Positions 17,331 through 27,416 are shown, numbered from the stretch's first letter. The stretch: 64,000 bases of DNA from an uncultured Alphaproteobacteria bacterium (GCA_946480475.1 CAMLJM010000001.1:62001-126000), one strand, 5' to 3'. A program made the numbers and translations. The notes: a model not told the origin generated them from the letters alone.

Positions 17331-19634
17331 ATGAAAAGAATCATGCGCTTATCTTCCGTCCTGCTCGCGGGTCTTGTTGTTTTGTCTGCGCCTTCCTTTG
17401 TTGCATCTAACGCACAGGCGCAAGGTTACGTACAAGCCTCCGGCCAACGCATTAATGAAATCCGTGTCCTTGGTACGGAGCGTATCGAACCTTCAACAGT
17501 TCTGACATATATGGATGTCCGTGTTGGTGACAACATGACAGAGGAAACCCTTGATCGCGCACTGAAAAGCCTTTTCGGTACAGGTCTGTTTGCGGACGTC
17601 ACGCTGCGTCAGAAGGGTAATGTTCTGGAAGTGACACTTGTTGAAAACCCTGTGATCAACCAGGTTGCTTTTGAGGGTAATGACAAGATTGAAGATGAAG
17701 AGCTGATGGCTGAGGTGCAGGCACGCCCCCGTCAGGTTTTGACACGTAACAAGGTGCAGTCTGACGTTAATCGTTTATACCAGGTATATCAACGTAATGG
17801 CCGCTTCTCGGTCAATATTGAGCCGAAGATCATCAAGCTTGATCAGAATCGCGTGGATCTGGTGTTTGAGATTACCGAAGGCGAAGTTACCGTTATTAAA
17901 GGCATTCGCTTTGTTGGTAACGAAGCTTACGATGATGACAAGCTGCGTAGTGAAGTAACCAGTAAAGAGGACCGCTGGTATCGTTTCCTGGCGACTGATG
18001 ACCGTTATGATCCAGACCGCATCAAGTATGACGAGGAGCGGCTGCGTAAGTTTTACCTCTCCCAGGGTTATGCGGATTTCCGTGTGGTATCGTCTACGGC
18101 GGAACTTTCCAAAGAGCGCGATGAATTCTATGTGACCTTTATGATCGAAGAGGGGCAGCGTTACCACGTGGGCGATGTGAAAATCATGTCTTCGCTGCGT
18201 AACTTTGATGCGTCTGTTCTGGCGCCTGAGATTACCTTCTCCGAAGGTGATTGGTATAATGCAGATGAAGTGGAATCGACTATTGAGGCCCTGACAAAGG
18301 CTCTTGAAGAAAAACAATTCCTGTTTGTGAATATTCGTCCAGATACCAATCGTGACCGTGAAAAGCGCACTGTCAGTGTAACGTTCCAAATCACTGAAAC
18401 ATCACCCGTGTATGTTGAGCGTATTGATATTAACGGTAACGTCCGTACGCTGGATAAAGTTATTCGCCGTGAGTTTTCTCTGGCTGAAGGTGACCCTTTC
18501 AATAAAACAAAGCTGGCTAAGTCTGAGGATAATATTCGTGATCTTGGCTACTTTGAGACGGTAGAGGTCCAGAATAAGCAAGGCTCTGCGCCAGATAAGA
18601 CTGTTCTTGACGTAAGCGTTCAGGAGAAATCAACAGGTGAAATCTCTGTAGGGGCGGGTTTCTCTACAGCTGATGGTCCTTTGGCCGACTTCCGTATCCG
18701 CGAGCGTAACTTCCTTGGTCGTGGTCAAGATGTAACCTTAGCGGCAACTGTTGCAGGTGAGCGCACTGAATTCGATTTCTCTTTCACGGAACCGTATTTC
18801 CTCGACCGTGATTTTTCAGCAGGTGTTGACCTCTTCCATATTACCCGTGACCTGCAGGATGAGAGCTCTTACGACCAAAAACGTACGGGTGGTGCACTAC
18901 GCGTTGGCTATCCGCTGTCTGAACACTGGCGCCAAGGCCTGCGTTATCGTTATGAGCAAAATGATATTTATAATGTGGATTCAGATGCTTCCCGTTACAT
19001 TCGTGACCAGAGTGGTGAGCGCGTTACATCAGCTATTTCGCAACGTCTGACATATGATGACCGCGATAGCATCCTGACGCCTACTAACGGCTTGAATGCG
19101 TGGCTGGATACTGAGTTCGCAGGTCTGGGTGGCGATGCAAGCTATGTTTCCGGACAACTGGGAGCGTCATACTTCTATCCCGTAGCTGATCGCTGGATCC
19201 TTAATGTTCTTGGTGAGGCAGGCGCGATCGCCGGTGTTTCTGAGGATGTTGAAATCAACGAGCGCTTCTTCCTGGGCGGTGCGACGCTCCGTGGCTTTGA
19301 GCGCGCCGGCGTTGGCCCTCGCGACTCGGCAACTGACGACTCTCTCGGTGGTAATTATTTCTATCGCGGTTCCGTTGAGATGTCTTTCCCTATTGGGTTA
19401 CCTGAAGAAATGGGCATTCTCGGACACGGGTTTACCGATTTTGGTACGTTGTGGGAACTGGATGAAACAGGGGCTGACATTCAGGATGATGGCACCATTC
19501 GGGCGACTGCTGGTGTGGGCGTCTCATGGCGTTCTCCCATGGGGCCTGTCCGTGCGGACGTTGCTGTTCCGTATTCCAAGGAAAACTATGACCGTGAAGA
19601 AGTTTTCCGCTTTAGCTTTGGTACACGTTTCTAA
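17331..19634 (+). CDS. bamA: Outer membrane protein assembly factor BamA
   Basis: 767 aa from the chosen ATG. A signal peptide (residues 1 to about 30, ending SNAQA) is followed by five POTRA repeats (about 38-430, starting INEIRVLGTERIEPSTVLTY) and a 16-strand barrel ending in the aromatic FSFGTRF, the usual outer-membrane C-terminal signature. The barrel has the surrogate lid-type sequence FFLGGATLRGFE. BamA is the core insertase for outer-membrane proteins. An upstream in-frame TTG at 17277 would add a non-signal stretch; ATG 17343 is another option. Confidence 0.95.
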   Translation: MKRIMRLSSVLLAGLVVLSAPSFVASNAQAQGYVQASGQRINEIRVLGTERIEPSTVLTYMDVRVGDNMTEETLDRALKSLFGTGLFADVTLRQKGNVLEVTLVENPVINQVAFEGNDKIEDEELMAEVQARPRQVLTRNKVQSDVNRLYQVYQRNGRFSVNIEPKIIKLDQNRVDLVFEITEGEVTVIKGIRFVGNEAYDDDKLRSEVTSKEDRWYRFLATDDRYDPDRIKYDEERLRKFYLSQGYADFRVVSSTAELSKERDEFYVTFMIEEGQRYHVGDVKIMSSLRNFDASVLAPEITFSEGDWYNADEVESTIEALTKALEEKQFLFVNIRPDTNRDREKRTVSVTFQITETSPVYVERIDINGNVRTLDKVIRREFSLAEGDPFNKTKLAKSEDNIRDLGYFETVEVQNKQGSAPDKTVLDVSVQEKSTGEISVGAGFSTADGPLADFRIRERNFLGRGQDVTLAATVAGERTEFDFSFTEPYFLDRDFSAGVDLFHITRDLQDESSYDQKRTGGALRVGYPLSEHWRQGLRYRYEQNDIYNVDSDASRYIRDQSGERVTSAISQRLTYDDRDSILTPTNGLNAWLDTEFAGLGGDASYVSGQLGASYFYPVADRWILNVLGEAGAIAGVSEDVEINERFFLGGATLRGFERAGVGPRDSATDDSLGGNYFYRGSVEMSFPIGLPEEMGILGHGFTDFGTLWELDETGADIQDDGTIRATAGVGVSWRSPMGPVRADVAVPYSKENYDREEVFRFSFGTRF

Positions 19635-19662
19635 ACACAAACAAACTTATTATTGAGGTTTA

Positions 19663-20214
19663 ATGACTATGAAGAATGTAATTCTTTCCGTTTTGATGGC
19701 AGCCGGAATGGCGATGGCCCCTATGGCTGCAAAAGCTGAGGCTCCAAATGTGGGCATCGTTGATGTTAACTACATTATGGCTGAATCAATTGCTGCCAAA
19801 AGCCTGCAAAAGCAAATCAAGGACCAGAACACAGCGCTGCAAGCAGAATTTTCCAAGATTGAGCGTGAGCTGAAAGATATGGAAGCCGCTGTTCGTAAGG
19901 CGCAAGCTGACAAGGTTGGTGAAGAAGAGTTCAATAAAAAGCGTGCTGAATATGAGAAGAAGCTGTCTGAATCCCAGGCACTTTTCCAGAAGCGCGGTGG
20001 CGAACTCGAAAAGGCTAAAAATGAAGCTATTAAATCTCTGACAGAAGCGATCCTGAAGGAAACAGATCGTGTTGCCGCTGAAAAGAAAGTCAATCTGGTT
20101 CTGAGCAAGAACATGGTTATTCTCAGCTCCAAGGAAATGGATATCACCCAGGCTGTCTTTGAAGGCGTGAATAAAAACCTGAAAGACGTGAAACTTAAAC
20201 TGGGAACGAACTAA
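19663..20214 (+). CDS. skp: Periplasmic chaperone Skp/OmpH family
   Basis: 183 aa. Signal peptide residues 1-25 (cleavage after AAKA), then NVGIVDVNYIMAES, the family's opening strand. A long charged alpha-helical hairpin follows (about 45-140, rich in Lys/Glu heptads), which forms the tentacles of the trimeric holdase, and it closes with the VNLVLSKNMVILSSKEMDIT strand. Skp protects unfolded outer-membrane proteins on their way to BamA, encoded just upstream. TTGAGG precedes the start. Confidence 0.92.
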   Translation: MTMKNVILSVLMAAGMAMAPMAAKAEAPNVGIVDVNYIMAESIAAKSLQKQIKDQNTALQAEFSKIERELKDMEAAVRKAQADKVGEEEFNKKRAEYEKKLSESQALFQKRGGELEKAKNEAIKSLTEAILKETDRVAAEKKVNLVLSKNMVILSSKEMDITQAVFEGVNKNLKDVKLKLGTN

Positions 20215-20219
20215 GCTTT

Positions 20220-21236
20220 ATGGCTGACCTACGTTTCTTTACCCGTACAGCTCCGAAAACATTAAGTGAGCTGGCCAGTTTATCCGGAGCCGATATCGGC
20301 TCCGGTTCTGATTCTGGTCGTGTTATTCAGGATGTGGCTGCTTTGGATAAGGCCGGTCCTGATGACATTTCTTTTCTGGATAACATTAAATATCGCGATG
20401 CCTTCAAGGGCACAAAGGCGGGGGCCTGTATCGTTTCCCCTGAGATGGCTGAGCACGCTCCATCCGGTGTTGCGTTACTTATTACAAAAACCCCCTATAA
20501 AGCTTATGCTTATGTTGCCCAGGCTTTTTATCCTGATCCATATCCTGCGGCATCTGTATCGCCCCACGCGCATCTACACAAAGATGCTGTATTGGGTGCA
20601 GGTTGCATTATCGCTGATGGCGTCGTTATCGAGGCTGGCGCCGAAATAGGCGAGGGTTCATGGATTGAGGCCAACGCTGTCATTGGCCGGAATGTTAAAA
20701 TCGGTAAGGCATGCCGTGTTGGCGCGAATAGCGTTATCAGTCATGCAATGATTGGTAATAACGTTCGCATTTATCCAGGATGCTGTATCGGCCAGGATGG
20801 TTTTGGTTTTGCTATAGATCCCAAAGGCTATGTAAAAATTCCACAGCTCGGCCGTGTCGTCATTGAAGACAGTGTTGAGATTGGCGCAAATACCACAATT
20901 GATCGTGGGGCAGGTCCTGATACAGTTATTGGGCAAGGGTGCTGGATCGATAACATGGTTCACCTTGGTCACAATGTTCGATTGGGGCGGGGTTGTATTC
21001 TTGCGGGACAAGTAGGGATTTCTGGCAGCACCGTTCTGGAAGATTATGTTGTCATGGGTGGCCAGGTGGGTGTTGCGGGGCATTTGCGTATTGGTAGAGG
21101 TGCTCGAATCGCCGCAAAATCAGGTATCTTGCGCGATGTGCCGGCCGGTGAGGAGCAAATGGGTTATCCCGCTTTACCAATTAAGCAGTTTTTCAGGCAT
21201 GTTGCCTTTCTTAACCGTGCCATACAAAGAAAATAG
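20220..21236 (+). CDS. lpxD: UDP-3-O-acylglucosamine N-acyltransferase
   Basis: 338 aa. Third lipid A step, N-acylating UDP-3-O-acylglucosamine. The N-terminal uridine-binding domain (DISFLDNIKYRDA) is followed by left-handed beta-helix hexapeptide repeats from about 120 to 300, including the catalytic His segment NMVHLGHNV. Five nt after skp. Confidence 0.95.
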   Translation: MADLRFFTRTAPKTLSELASLSGADIGSGSDSGRVIQDVAALDKAGPDDISFLDNIKYRDAFKGTKAGACIVSPEMAEHAPSGVALLITKTPYKAYAYVAQAFYPDPYPAASVSPHAHLHKDAVLGAGCIIADGVVIEAGAEIGEGSWIEANAVIGRNVKIGKACRVGANSVISHAMIGNNVRIYPGCCIGQDGFGFAIDPKGYVKIPQLGRVVIEDSVEIGANTTIDRGAGPDTVIGQGCWIDNMVHLGHNVRLGRGCILAGQVGISGSTVLEDYVVMGGQVGVAGHLRIGRGARIAAKSGILRDVPAGEEQMGYPALPIKQFFRHVAFLNRAIQRK

Positions 21237-21248
21237 CAGGAGCAGGCT

Positions 21249-21698
21249 ATGAGCGAAGTGTCAGTCATTGATATCAACCGGATCATGAAAATGATTCCGC
21301 ATCGTTATCCTATTTTACTGGTTGATCGCATTCTTGAGTTTGTGCCCGGTGAGAGCGCGGTAGGGCTTAAGAATGTGACGATGAATGAACCTCACTTTCA
21401 GGGACATTTCCCCAATTTTCCTGTTATGCCGGGTGTGCTGATTGTTGAAGCTATGGCACAGACAGCAGCTATCCTCGTCGTGCAGACTATGGGTGCTGAG
21501 GCGGAAGGTAAGCTTGTCTATTTTATGAGCATAGATAGCGCCAAATTCCGCAAGCCTGTGGTGCCGGGCGACAGTGTTCATATCCATGTCACAAAGATCC
21601 AGAACCGCAAAACAGTGTGGAAATTCAAGGGAGAAGCTATGGTGGACGGCGTTCTTTGCGCTGAAGCCGAATTTAGCGCCATGATTGTTGATAACTAG
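21249..21698 (+). CDS. fabZ: 3-hydroxyacyl-ACP dehydratase
   Basis: 149 aa hot-dog-fold enzyme removing water from beta-hydroxyacyl-ACP in fatty acid elongation. [11 protein letters not shown] opens the fold; [22 protein letters not shown] carries the catalytic His and Glu. AGCAGGAGCAGG precedes the start. Location between lpxD and lpxA is classic, as these pathways share the hydroxymyristoyl-ACP pool. Confidence 0.96.
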   Translation: MSEVSVIDINRIMKMIPHRYPILLVDRILEFVPGESAVGLKNVTMNEPHFQGHFPNFPVMPGVLIVEAMAQTAAILVVQTMGAEAEGKLVYFMSIDSAKFRKPVVPGDSVHIHVTKIQNRKTVWKFKGEAMVDGVLCAEAEFSAMIVDN

Positions 21699-21763
21699 GA
21701 TTTGTAACACCACGCAATAAACCGTGATTTTCCTCGGGGCTGCCCGGATAATATATATTTGAT

Positions 21764-22564
21764 ATGACTGAATTAATCCATCCTACTGCTATTGTTTCTC
21801 CCGGTGCAAAGCTGGGTCAGAATGTCCAGATCGGCCCTTATTGCGTCGTGGGTGAGCGCGTCGTTTTGGGCGATAATGTTCGCCTTGTTTCTCATGTATG
21901 TGTTGATGGTCGTACGACTATTGGTGAAGGTACAATTATATATCCTTTCGCCTCTCTTGGTCATCCGCCGCAGGATTTAAAATACCACGGCGAAGATTCA
22001 GAGCTTATCATCGGTAAAAACAATACAATCCGTGAACATGTAACGATGAATCCGGGCACTGAGGGTGGTGGTATGAAAACCATTGTCGGTGACAATGGCC
22101 TCTTTATGATGTCTTGCCATGTCGCGCATGATTGTCAGCTTGGCCATAATGTTATCATGGCGAATAACGCGACTTTGGCAGGCCATGTGCAGGTGGGTGA
22201 TTTTGTTCTCGTAGGGGGCTTGTCAGCTGTTCACCAGTTTGTTCGTATCGGCTCGCATGCGGTTATTGGCGGTATGTCCGGCGTTGAAAACGATGTCATT
22301 CCGTTTGGTCGCGTAAAAGGCGAGCGTGCATTCCTGGCTGGCCTTAACCTGATCGGGCTTGAACGCCGTGGTTTCGATAAAGATCAGATTCGTCTGTTGC
22401 AAAGAGCTTTTAACCAGCTTTTTGGGGACGAAGGCACGCTTGACCAGCGCATCGAAAGCGTCGAAAATGATTTTTCCATGAATGATACGATCATGGAAAT
22501 TGTCAAATTCGCACGTGAGAAAACCCGCTTCCCGTTATGTCAGCCGCCAAAAAAAGCAGCCTGA
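21764..22564 (+). CDS. lpxA: UDP-N-acetylglucosamine O-acyltransferase
   Basis: 266 aa. First lipid A step. Hexapeptide beta-helix repeats cover residues 1-190, with catalytic His in VAHDCQLGHNV and the substrate contacts HQFVRIGSHAVIGG; a helical C-terminal domain follows. There is a 65-nt gap before it and no clear Shine-Dalgarno. The 3' end overlaps lpxI by 28 nt. Confidence 0.95.
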   Translation: MTELIHPTAIVSPGAKLGQNVQIGPYCVVGERVVLGDNVRLVSHVCVDGRTTIGEGTIIYPFASLGHPPQDLKYHGEDSELIIGKNNTIREHVTMNPGTEGGGMKTIVGDNGLFMMSCHVAHDCQLGHNVIMANNATLAGHVQVGDFVLVGGLSAVHQFVRIGSHAVIGGMSGVENDVIPFGRVKGERAFLAGLNLIGLERRGFDKDQIRLLQRAFNQLFGDEGTLDQRIESVENDFSMNDTIMEIVKFAREKTRFPLCQPPKKAA

Positions 22565-23409
22565 AAGAACAGCTTGGTATAGAGCGCCTCGGTATTATTG
22601 CCGGGGGTGGCAACTTGCCAGCGCGGCTTCTTGCGGCTTGCGATCAGGCGGGCATTGAAGTCTTTGTCGTGGGATTTGAGGGGCAAACAGATAAATCTAT
22701 TTATGAAGGTCGGGAATATCTTTGTTCCCGCATAGGTGCCGCAGGCACAATTATCAATACGCTCAAAAACCATGATATTCACGATCTTGTCATGATCGGG
22801 GCTATCAATCGTCCTACTCTTATTGATCTGAAACCGGATTTGCGCACGGCGCGTTTCTTTGCGCGTGTCAGCTTGCGTGCTGTGGGCGATGACGGCTTGC
22901 TGAAGGCCATGCGTGGTGAACTGGAGCGTGAAGGCTTCCGGTTACATGGCGTGCAGAAATTTGCTGACGATTTATTGGCTGAAGAAGGGCCGATTGGCCG
23001 TTACAAGCCTGCACGCCATGACTGGCCAGATATACGTAAGGGTGTCGATGTATTGCGTACATTAGGGCAATCGGATATCGGGCAGTCAATTATCATTCAA
23101 GATGGCGTTGTTCTGGGTATTGAAGCAGCAGAAGGTACAGACGAGCTGATACGTCGATGTGGCTCTTATCGTAAAAAGGGAAATAGCGGTGTTCTGGTTA
23201 AATTGGCAAAGCCGGGACAGGACGAGAGTCTGGATTTGCCTACTATTGGACCTGAGACCGTGCGTCTATGCGCAGAGGCAGGTCTTGTGGGGATAGCTAT
23301 TGAATCTGGCCGTAGCTTAGTTGTAGAGCCACAGGAAGTTGCTGAGCTTGCCAATCATCATAAAATTTATGTGATATCGATTACCCCGGAAGAAATTCCC
23401 TATGAATAA
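22537..23409 (+). CDS. lpxI: UDP-2,3-diacylglucosamine diphosphatase LpxI
   Basis: 290 aa. Hydrolyses UDP-2,3-diacylglucosamine to lipid X; alphaproteobacteria use LpxI where gammaproteobacteria use the unrelated LpxH. It shows GIIAGGGNLPARLL at the start, the central KPGQDESLDLPTIGPETV motif and IESGRSLVVEP. It overlaps lpxA by 28 nt and lpxB by 8 nt. A later in-frame start near GIERLGIIAGGG cannot be ruled out. Confidence 0.94.
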   Translation: MSAAKKSSLKEQLGIERLGIIAGGGNLPARLLAACDQAGIEVFVVGFEGQTDKSIYEGREYLCSRIGAAGTIINTLKNHDIHDLVMIGAINRPTLIDLKPDLRTARFFARVSLRAVGDDGLLKAMRGELEREGFRLHGVQKFADDLLAEEGPIGRYKPARHDWPDIRKGVDVLRTLGQSDIGQSIIIQDGVVLGIEAAEGTDELIRRCGSYRKKGNSGVLVKLAKPGQDESLDLPTIGPETVRLCAEAGLVGIAIESGRSLVVEPQEVAELANHHKIYVISITPEEIPYE

Positions 23410-24556
23410 TCCCTCTTTTTATATGATTGCAGGTGAGCCATCGGGTGATTTGCTGGGTGGCCGCCTGATGCAGTCGATTAATCAGGCGACCAATAAACAT
23501 GCGTGTTTCTATGGAATCGGCGGCAAAGCGATGCAGGGCCACGGCCTGGACAGCCTGTTCCCGATGACAGATCTTTCGGTGATGGGTTTGGCGGAAGTTT
23601 TGCCGCGTCTTCCTCTTATTCTTCATCGCATCAAGCAGACAATTTCCGATATTGTCGCAAAAAATCCGGATGTTGTCGTTACAATTGATGCGCCTGATTT
23701 TTCTTTCCGCGTTGCCAGGGGGCTTAAAGAGGCTGGTTATAAGGGCAGACTTATCCATTATGTGGCGCCCACTGTTTGGGCATGGCGTGCTGAGCGTGCG
23801 AAAAAGGTAGCGGCGCTTTATGATGGCATTATGTGCCTGCTGCCCTTTGAGCCTGGCTATTTTATTCGCGAAGGAATGAAGGCTGCTTTTGTCGGTCATT
23901 CCGTATTGGAAGAAGGTTGGGACCATACAGATCCTTCGGGTCTTCGCCTGCATTACGAAATTCCGGCAAACAAGAAGGTGCTGGGGCTTCTATTTGGTAG
24001 CCGTATCGGAGAGCTAAATCGGGTGGGTCCCGTTCTGCGCAAGGCTGCTTTAATAGTGGCCAAAGACAATCCCGACTTGCATATTGTTACGATTACTTTG
24101 CCGCACGTCCAAAAGCTGGCGCGTAATTTGTTGCAGGAAATACCCTGTACCCATACGGTTATTCTTGATCCTCATCATAAGTTCCATGGGTTCTCTGTCA
24201 TGGATGCTGCGATTGCGACGTCCGGTACGGTTGGGCTGGAGCTGTCTGTGGCGGGCGTACCCCATGTGATCGGTTATAAAATGAGTCCGCTTACTCATGC
24301 TTTGATCCGTCCACGCATTAAGACAAAGTATGCTCATCTTACAAACATCCTGCTGGATTACCCCTTGGTGCCTGAGTTTATTCAGGGCGATTGCAAGCCT
24401 GAAGCACTGGCTCATGCGGCATCACTATACTTGCAGGATTATAACGCTGTAAAATACCAGAAAGATGGCTTCCGTTCGGCCATGCATATGATTCAGGGTG
24501 AATATGCGGGGACGCCATCGCAACAAGCTGCCGCTTTTGTATTGAGTTTCCTGTAA
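23402..24556 (+). CDS. lpxB: Lipid A disaccharide synthase
   Basis: 384 aa GT19 glycosyltransferase joining lipid X and UDP-diacylglucosamine. Motifs: MIAGEPSGDLLGG at the N-terminus, VTIDAPDFSFRVA, YVAPTVWAWR, LFGSRIGELNR and the C-terminal TSGTVGLELSVAGVPHVIGYK. It starts inside the lpxI 3' end. Last gene of this rightward run, meeting gltA convergently at a shared hairpin. Confidence 0.95.
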   Translation: MNNPSFYMIAGEPSGDLLGGRLMQSINQATNKHACFYGIGGKAMQGHGLDSLFPMTDLSVMGLAEVLPRLPLILHRIKQTISDIVAKNPDVVVTIDAPDFSFRVARGLKEAGYKGRLIHYVAPTVWAWRAERAKKVAALYDGIMCLLPFEPGYFIREGMKAAFVGHSVLEEGWDHTDPSGLRLHYEIPANKKVLGLLFGSRIGELNRVGPVLRKAALIVAKDNPDLHIVTITLPHVQKLARNLLQEIPCTHTVILDPHHKFHGFSVMDAAIATSGTVGLELSVAGVPHVIGYKMSPLTHALIRPRIKTKYAHLTNILLDYPLVPEFIQGDCKPEALAHAASLYLQDYNAVKYQKDGFRSAMHMIQGEYAGTPSQQAAAFVLSFL

Positions 24557-24557
24557 A

Positions 24558-24583
24558 GAAAAACGCCGCTATGAAGCGGCGTT
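24558..24583 (-). terminator. Intrinsic terminator for gltA (convergent with lpxB)
   Basis: AACGCCGC (24562-24569), loop TATGAA, GCGGCGTT (24576-24583), an 8-bp stem. Read on the minus strand it is followed by a T-rich run (TTTTTC), so it fits gltA; on the plus strand no T-run follows. Confidence 0.75.
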
Positions 24584-24610
24584 CTCCTGTCGTTCCTCCA
24601 ACGAAGCTTG

Positions 24611-25936
24611 TTATTTGCGTTTGTCGATTGGTACATAAGCGCGTTCTGTTGCGCCTGTGTACAATTGCCGCGGACGCCCGATTTTCAATGATGGTTCCTC
24701 GATCATCTCTTTCCATTGGGAAATCCAGCCCACTGTGCGCGCTACAGCAAAGAGTACTGTAAACATGCTGACAGGGAAGCCCATGGCTTTCAGGATAATG
24801 CCGGAATAGAAATCGACATTTGGGAACAGTTTGCGTTCAACGAAGTATGGATCGCTCAGGGCAATACGTTCTAACTCCATCGCCAATTCAAGATGCGGAT
24901 CATTAATGTTCAGTTCCTTTAGAACAGCATCGCACTCCGCTTTCATCACTTTGGCGCGCGGATCATAATTCTTGTAGACGCGGTGACCAAAGCCCATGAG
25001 GCGCGTATTATCCTGCTTTTCTTTTACCTTACGCAGGAATTCAGGAATGTTGTCTTTGTGACCGATTTGTTCAAGCATTTCGATCACGGCTTGGTTGGCT
25101 CCGCCATGAGCAGGGCCCCACAGGGATGCAATCCCTGCCGCGATACAGGCAAACGGGTTGGCCTGCGATGAACCGGCAATACGCACGGTTGATGTCGAAG
25201 CGTTCTGTTCGTGGTCGGCGTGGAGGATAAAGATCTTATCCATAGCGCGAGAAAGAACGGGGTTCACTTTGTATGGTTCGGCAGGAACACCAAAGCACAT
25301 ATACAGGAAATTTTCGGCAAAGCTCAGATCATTACGCGGATACATGAAGGGCTGGCCGATTGAATATTTATAGGACATAGCGGCCAGTGTCGGCAGTTTT
25401 GCAATGAGACGATGTGCCGAGATCTCACGTTGTTCCGGATCCCAAATATCCAGAGAATCGTGATAGAAGGCGGATAATGCCGCTACAACACCGCACATAA
25501 CGGCCATGGGGTGTGCATCGCGACGGAAGCCACGGAAGAAGAAATGCAATTGTTCATGCACCATCGTGTGATACGTGATGTTGTGCACGAAGTCTTCATA
25601 TTGCTTGCCATTGGGCAAGTCGCCGTAAAGCAGCGCATAAGCCACTTCGAGGAATGTGCTGTGTTCTGCCAGTTCTTCGATTTTATAACCGCGATGCATC
25701 AACACACCTTTGTCACCATCAATATAGGTTATGCGTGATTTGCAGCTGGCTGTGGATGTATAGCTGGGGTCAAATGTGAACATGCCGGTTTCGTCGTACA
25801 ATTTGCGCACATCGATGGTTTTTGGGCCTACCGTGCCTTCCAGAACCGGGAGCTTCCAGCTTTTGCCGGACTCATCATCAGTCAATGTAAATGTTTTACC
25901 GGGAACTTCGGCGGCTTTAGCCTCGGGCTTGGACAT
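24611..25936 (-). CDS. gltA: Citrate synthase (type II, Gram-negative type)
   Basis: 441 aa. Condenses acetyl-CoA and oxaloacetate to start the TCA cycle. The N-terminal beta-domain ([19 protein letters not shown]) is typical of the large hexameric Gram-negative enzyme. Catalytic segments: [24 protein letters not shown] (the citrate-binding His/Arg), and [10 protein letters not shown] with the catalytic Asp. Its own promoter is readable upstream, and gltX lies behind on the same strand. Confidence 0.97.
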   Translation of the reverse strand: MSKPEAKAAEVPGKTFTLTDDESGKSWKLPVLEGTVGPKTIDVRKLYDETGMFTFDPSYTSTASCKSRITYIDGDKGVLMHRGYKIEELAEHSTFLEVAYALLYGDLPNGKQYEDFVHNITYHTMVHEQLHFFFRGFRRDAHPMAVMCGVVAALSAFYHDSLDIWDPEQREISAHRLIAKLPTLAAMSYKYSIGQPFMYPRNDLSFAENFLYMCFGVPAEPYKVNPVLSRAMDKIFILHADHEQNASTSTVRIAGSSQANPFACIAAGIASLWGPAHGGANQAVIEMLEQIGHKDNIPEFLRKVKEKQDNTRLMGFGHRVYKNYDPRAKVMKAECDAVLKELNINDPHLELAMELERIALSDPYFVERKLFPNVDFYSGIILKAMGFPVSMFTVLFAVARTVGWISQWKEMIEEPSLKIGRPRQLYTGATERAYVPIDKRK

Positions 25937-25958
25937 TTTGGAAACCTTTAAGGTAGGG

Positions 25959-25970
25959 GTGATTCACTAG
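25959..25970. promoter_or_regulatory. Palindromic element GTGATTCACTAG at gltA transcription start
   Basis: Contains the palindrome GTGA-T-TCAC, which embeds GATTC, a GANTC site of the CcrM methylase found in most alphaproteobacteria. It falls just downstream of the predicted gltA -10 box. An identical 12-mer lies 5 nt before the ftsB start (45815-45826). Regulatory role is inferred. Confidence 0.35.
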
Positions 25971-25974
25971 AGAA

Positions 25975-26003
25975 AATATAATCCTGCTGTGCAGCAAGAT
26001 CAA
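25975..26003 (-). promoter_or_regulatory. Predicted sigma-70 type promoter of gltA
   Basis: On the minus strand TTGATC (26003-25998), a 17-nt spacer, and TATATT (25980-25975): 4/6 and 5/6 matches to the -35 and -10 consensus. The predicted start site is near 25968, about 32 nt before the gltA ATG. Confidence 0.6.
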
Positions 26004-26024
26004 ATCGTGAACCTGAATCTATCC

Positions 26025-27416
26025 CTAAGCGGTTAAAATATGGTTGAGACGGGCGAGCGTCTCGTCTTTTCCCAGAATCACGGCAGCATGGAAAACCGAG
26101 GGAGAAACTGTTGTTCCGGTTAGCGCTGCACGCAGGGGCATGGCGACCTTACCCAGTTTTCCGCCCTGTGTGTCGTTGGCGACTTCTTTACAGGCAGATT
26201 CAACGGATTCCGGGGTAAAATTCTCAAGCTGGTTGAACTTATCAGCAAGGATTTTAAGCACCGTCGGGTCTAGGTTGGCTTTGGCTTTTTCGTCAAAATC
26301 CAGTGGCACTGATTTGCAATAAAACGCGCCTTCATCTGCCATTTGCAGAAGTGTCCTGGCTCGGTTTTTCAGTTCATCCATACCAGCCAGCAGACGCTGG
26401 CGGCCTAAAGCGTCGACTTTTAGTCCTTTCTTTTCGATAAAAGGTACAACCAGGTCTACAAGGCGCTGGTTATCGGCCTCCTTCATATAATGGGCGTTTA
26501 CATTCTCAAGCTTGGCGAAATCGAAGCGTGCAGGCGAACGGTGAACATGATCAAGATCAAACCATTCAATCGCTTGCGCAGTGCTGATGATTTCATCATC
26601 GCCGTGGCTCCAGCCCAGACGCAGTAAATAGTTGCGCATGGCTTCAGGCAGGTAACCCATATTTGCATATTCTGCGACACCGGTGGCGCCATGGCGTTTT
26701 GATAACTTTGCGCCATCGGGGCCGAGGATTAATGGCAAGTGGGCATATTCAGGAATTTTCCAACCCATGGCGTCGTAAATGATGTTTTGGCGGAATGTGT
26801 TGTTCAGGTGGTCATCGCCGCGAATAACGTGCGTAACGCCCATGTCATGGTCATCGACCACCACAGCCAGCATGTATGTCGGAGTGCCGTCAGAGCGCAG
26901 GATGATGAAGTCATCAAGTTGTTCGTTATTGACCACGACTTCGCCCTGTACATGATCTTTAACAACGCTTTCTCCGCCGATCGGGGCTTTAATGCGAATA
27001 ACAGGTTTTATACCTTCGGGCGGTGTGGCTGTGCTATCGCGCCAGCGGCGATCATAGAATGCAAGCGAACCTTCCGCCTTTGCTTTTTCGCGCATGGCCT
27101 CCAGTTCCTCGGGTGAGCAATAACAATAGTAAGCCTTGCCTGCCTTTAACATCTCCCGCGCAACTTCAGCATGGCGGTCGCGGCGTTCAAACTGGGAGAG
27201 GACAGGGCCATCCCATGTCAGACCCAGCCACGTCAGGCCATCTTTGATAGATTCTACAAATTCAGGGGCGTAACGTGCGCGGTCTGTATCCTCGATACGG
27301 AATTGCATCTGGCCTTTATGGTGCTGTGCGAACAGCCAGTTATAAAGTGCAGTACGGGCTGTGCCGATGTGCATCAACCCCGTTGGAGATGGTGGAATTC
27401 TTGTAATAACGCCCAT
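26025..27416 (-). CDS. gltX: Glutamyl-tRNA synthetase
   Basis: 463 aa class I synthetase. PPSPTGLMHIGTARTALYNW holds the HIGH-type motif (HIGT) and LSKRHG is the KMSKS motif. A zinc-ribbon-like cluster is suggested by AYYCYCSPEELEAMR. The C-terminal anticodon domain is shorter than in some homologues. Alphaproteobacteria often have two GltX; one may be non-discriminating and charge tRNA-Gln as well, which the sequence alone does not show. Divergent from comEC. Confidence 0.95.
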   Translation of the reverse strand: MGVITRIPPSPTGLMHIGTARTALYNWLFAQHHKGQMQFRIEDTDRARYAPEFVESIKDGLTWLGLTWDGPVLSQFERRDRHAEVAREMLKAGKAYYCYCSPEELEAMREKAKAEGSLAFYDRRWRDSTATPPEGIKPVIRIKAPIGGESVVKDHVQGEVVVNNEQLDDFIILRSDGTPTYMLAVVVDDHDMGVTHVIRGDDHLNNTFRQNIIYDAMGWKIPEYAHLPLILGPDGAKLSKRHGATGVAEYANMGYLPEAMRNYLLRLGWSHGDDEIISTAQAIEWFDLDHVHRSPARFDFAKLENVNAHYMKEADNQRLVDLVVPFIEKKGLKVDALGRQRLLAGMDELKNRARTLLQMADEGAFYCKSVPLDFDEKAKANLDPTVLKILADKFNQLENFTPESVESACKEVANDTQGGKLGKVAMPLRAALTGTTVSPSVFHAAVILGKDETLARLNHILTA

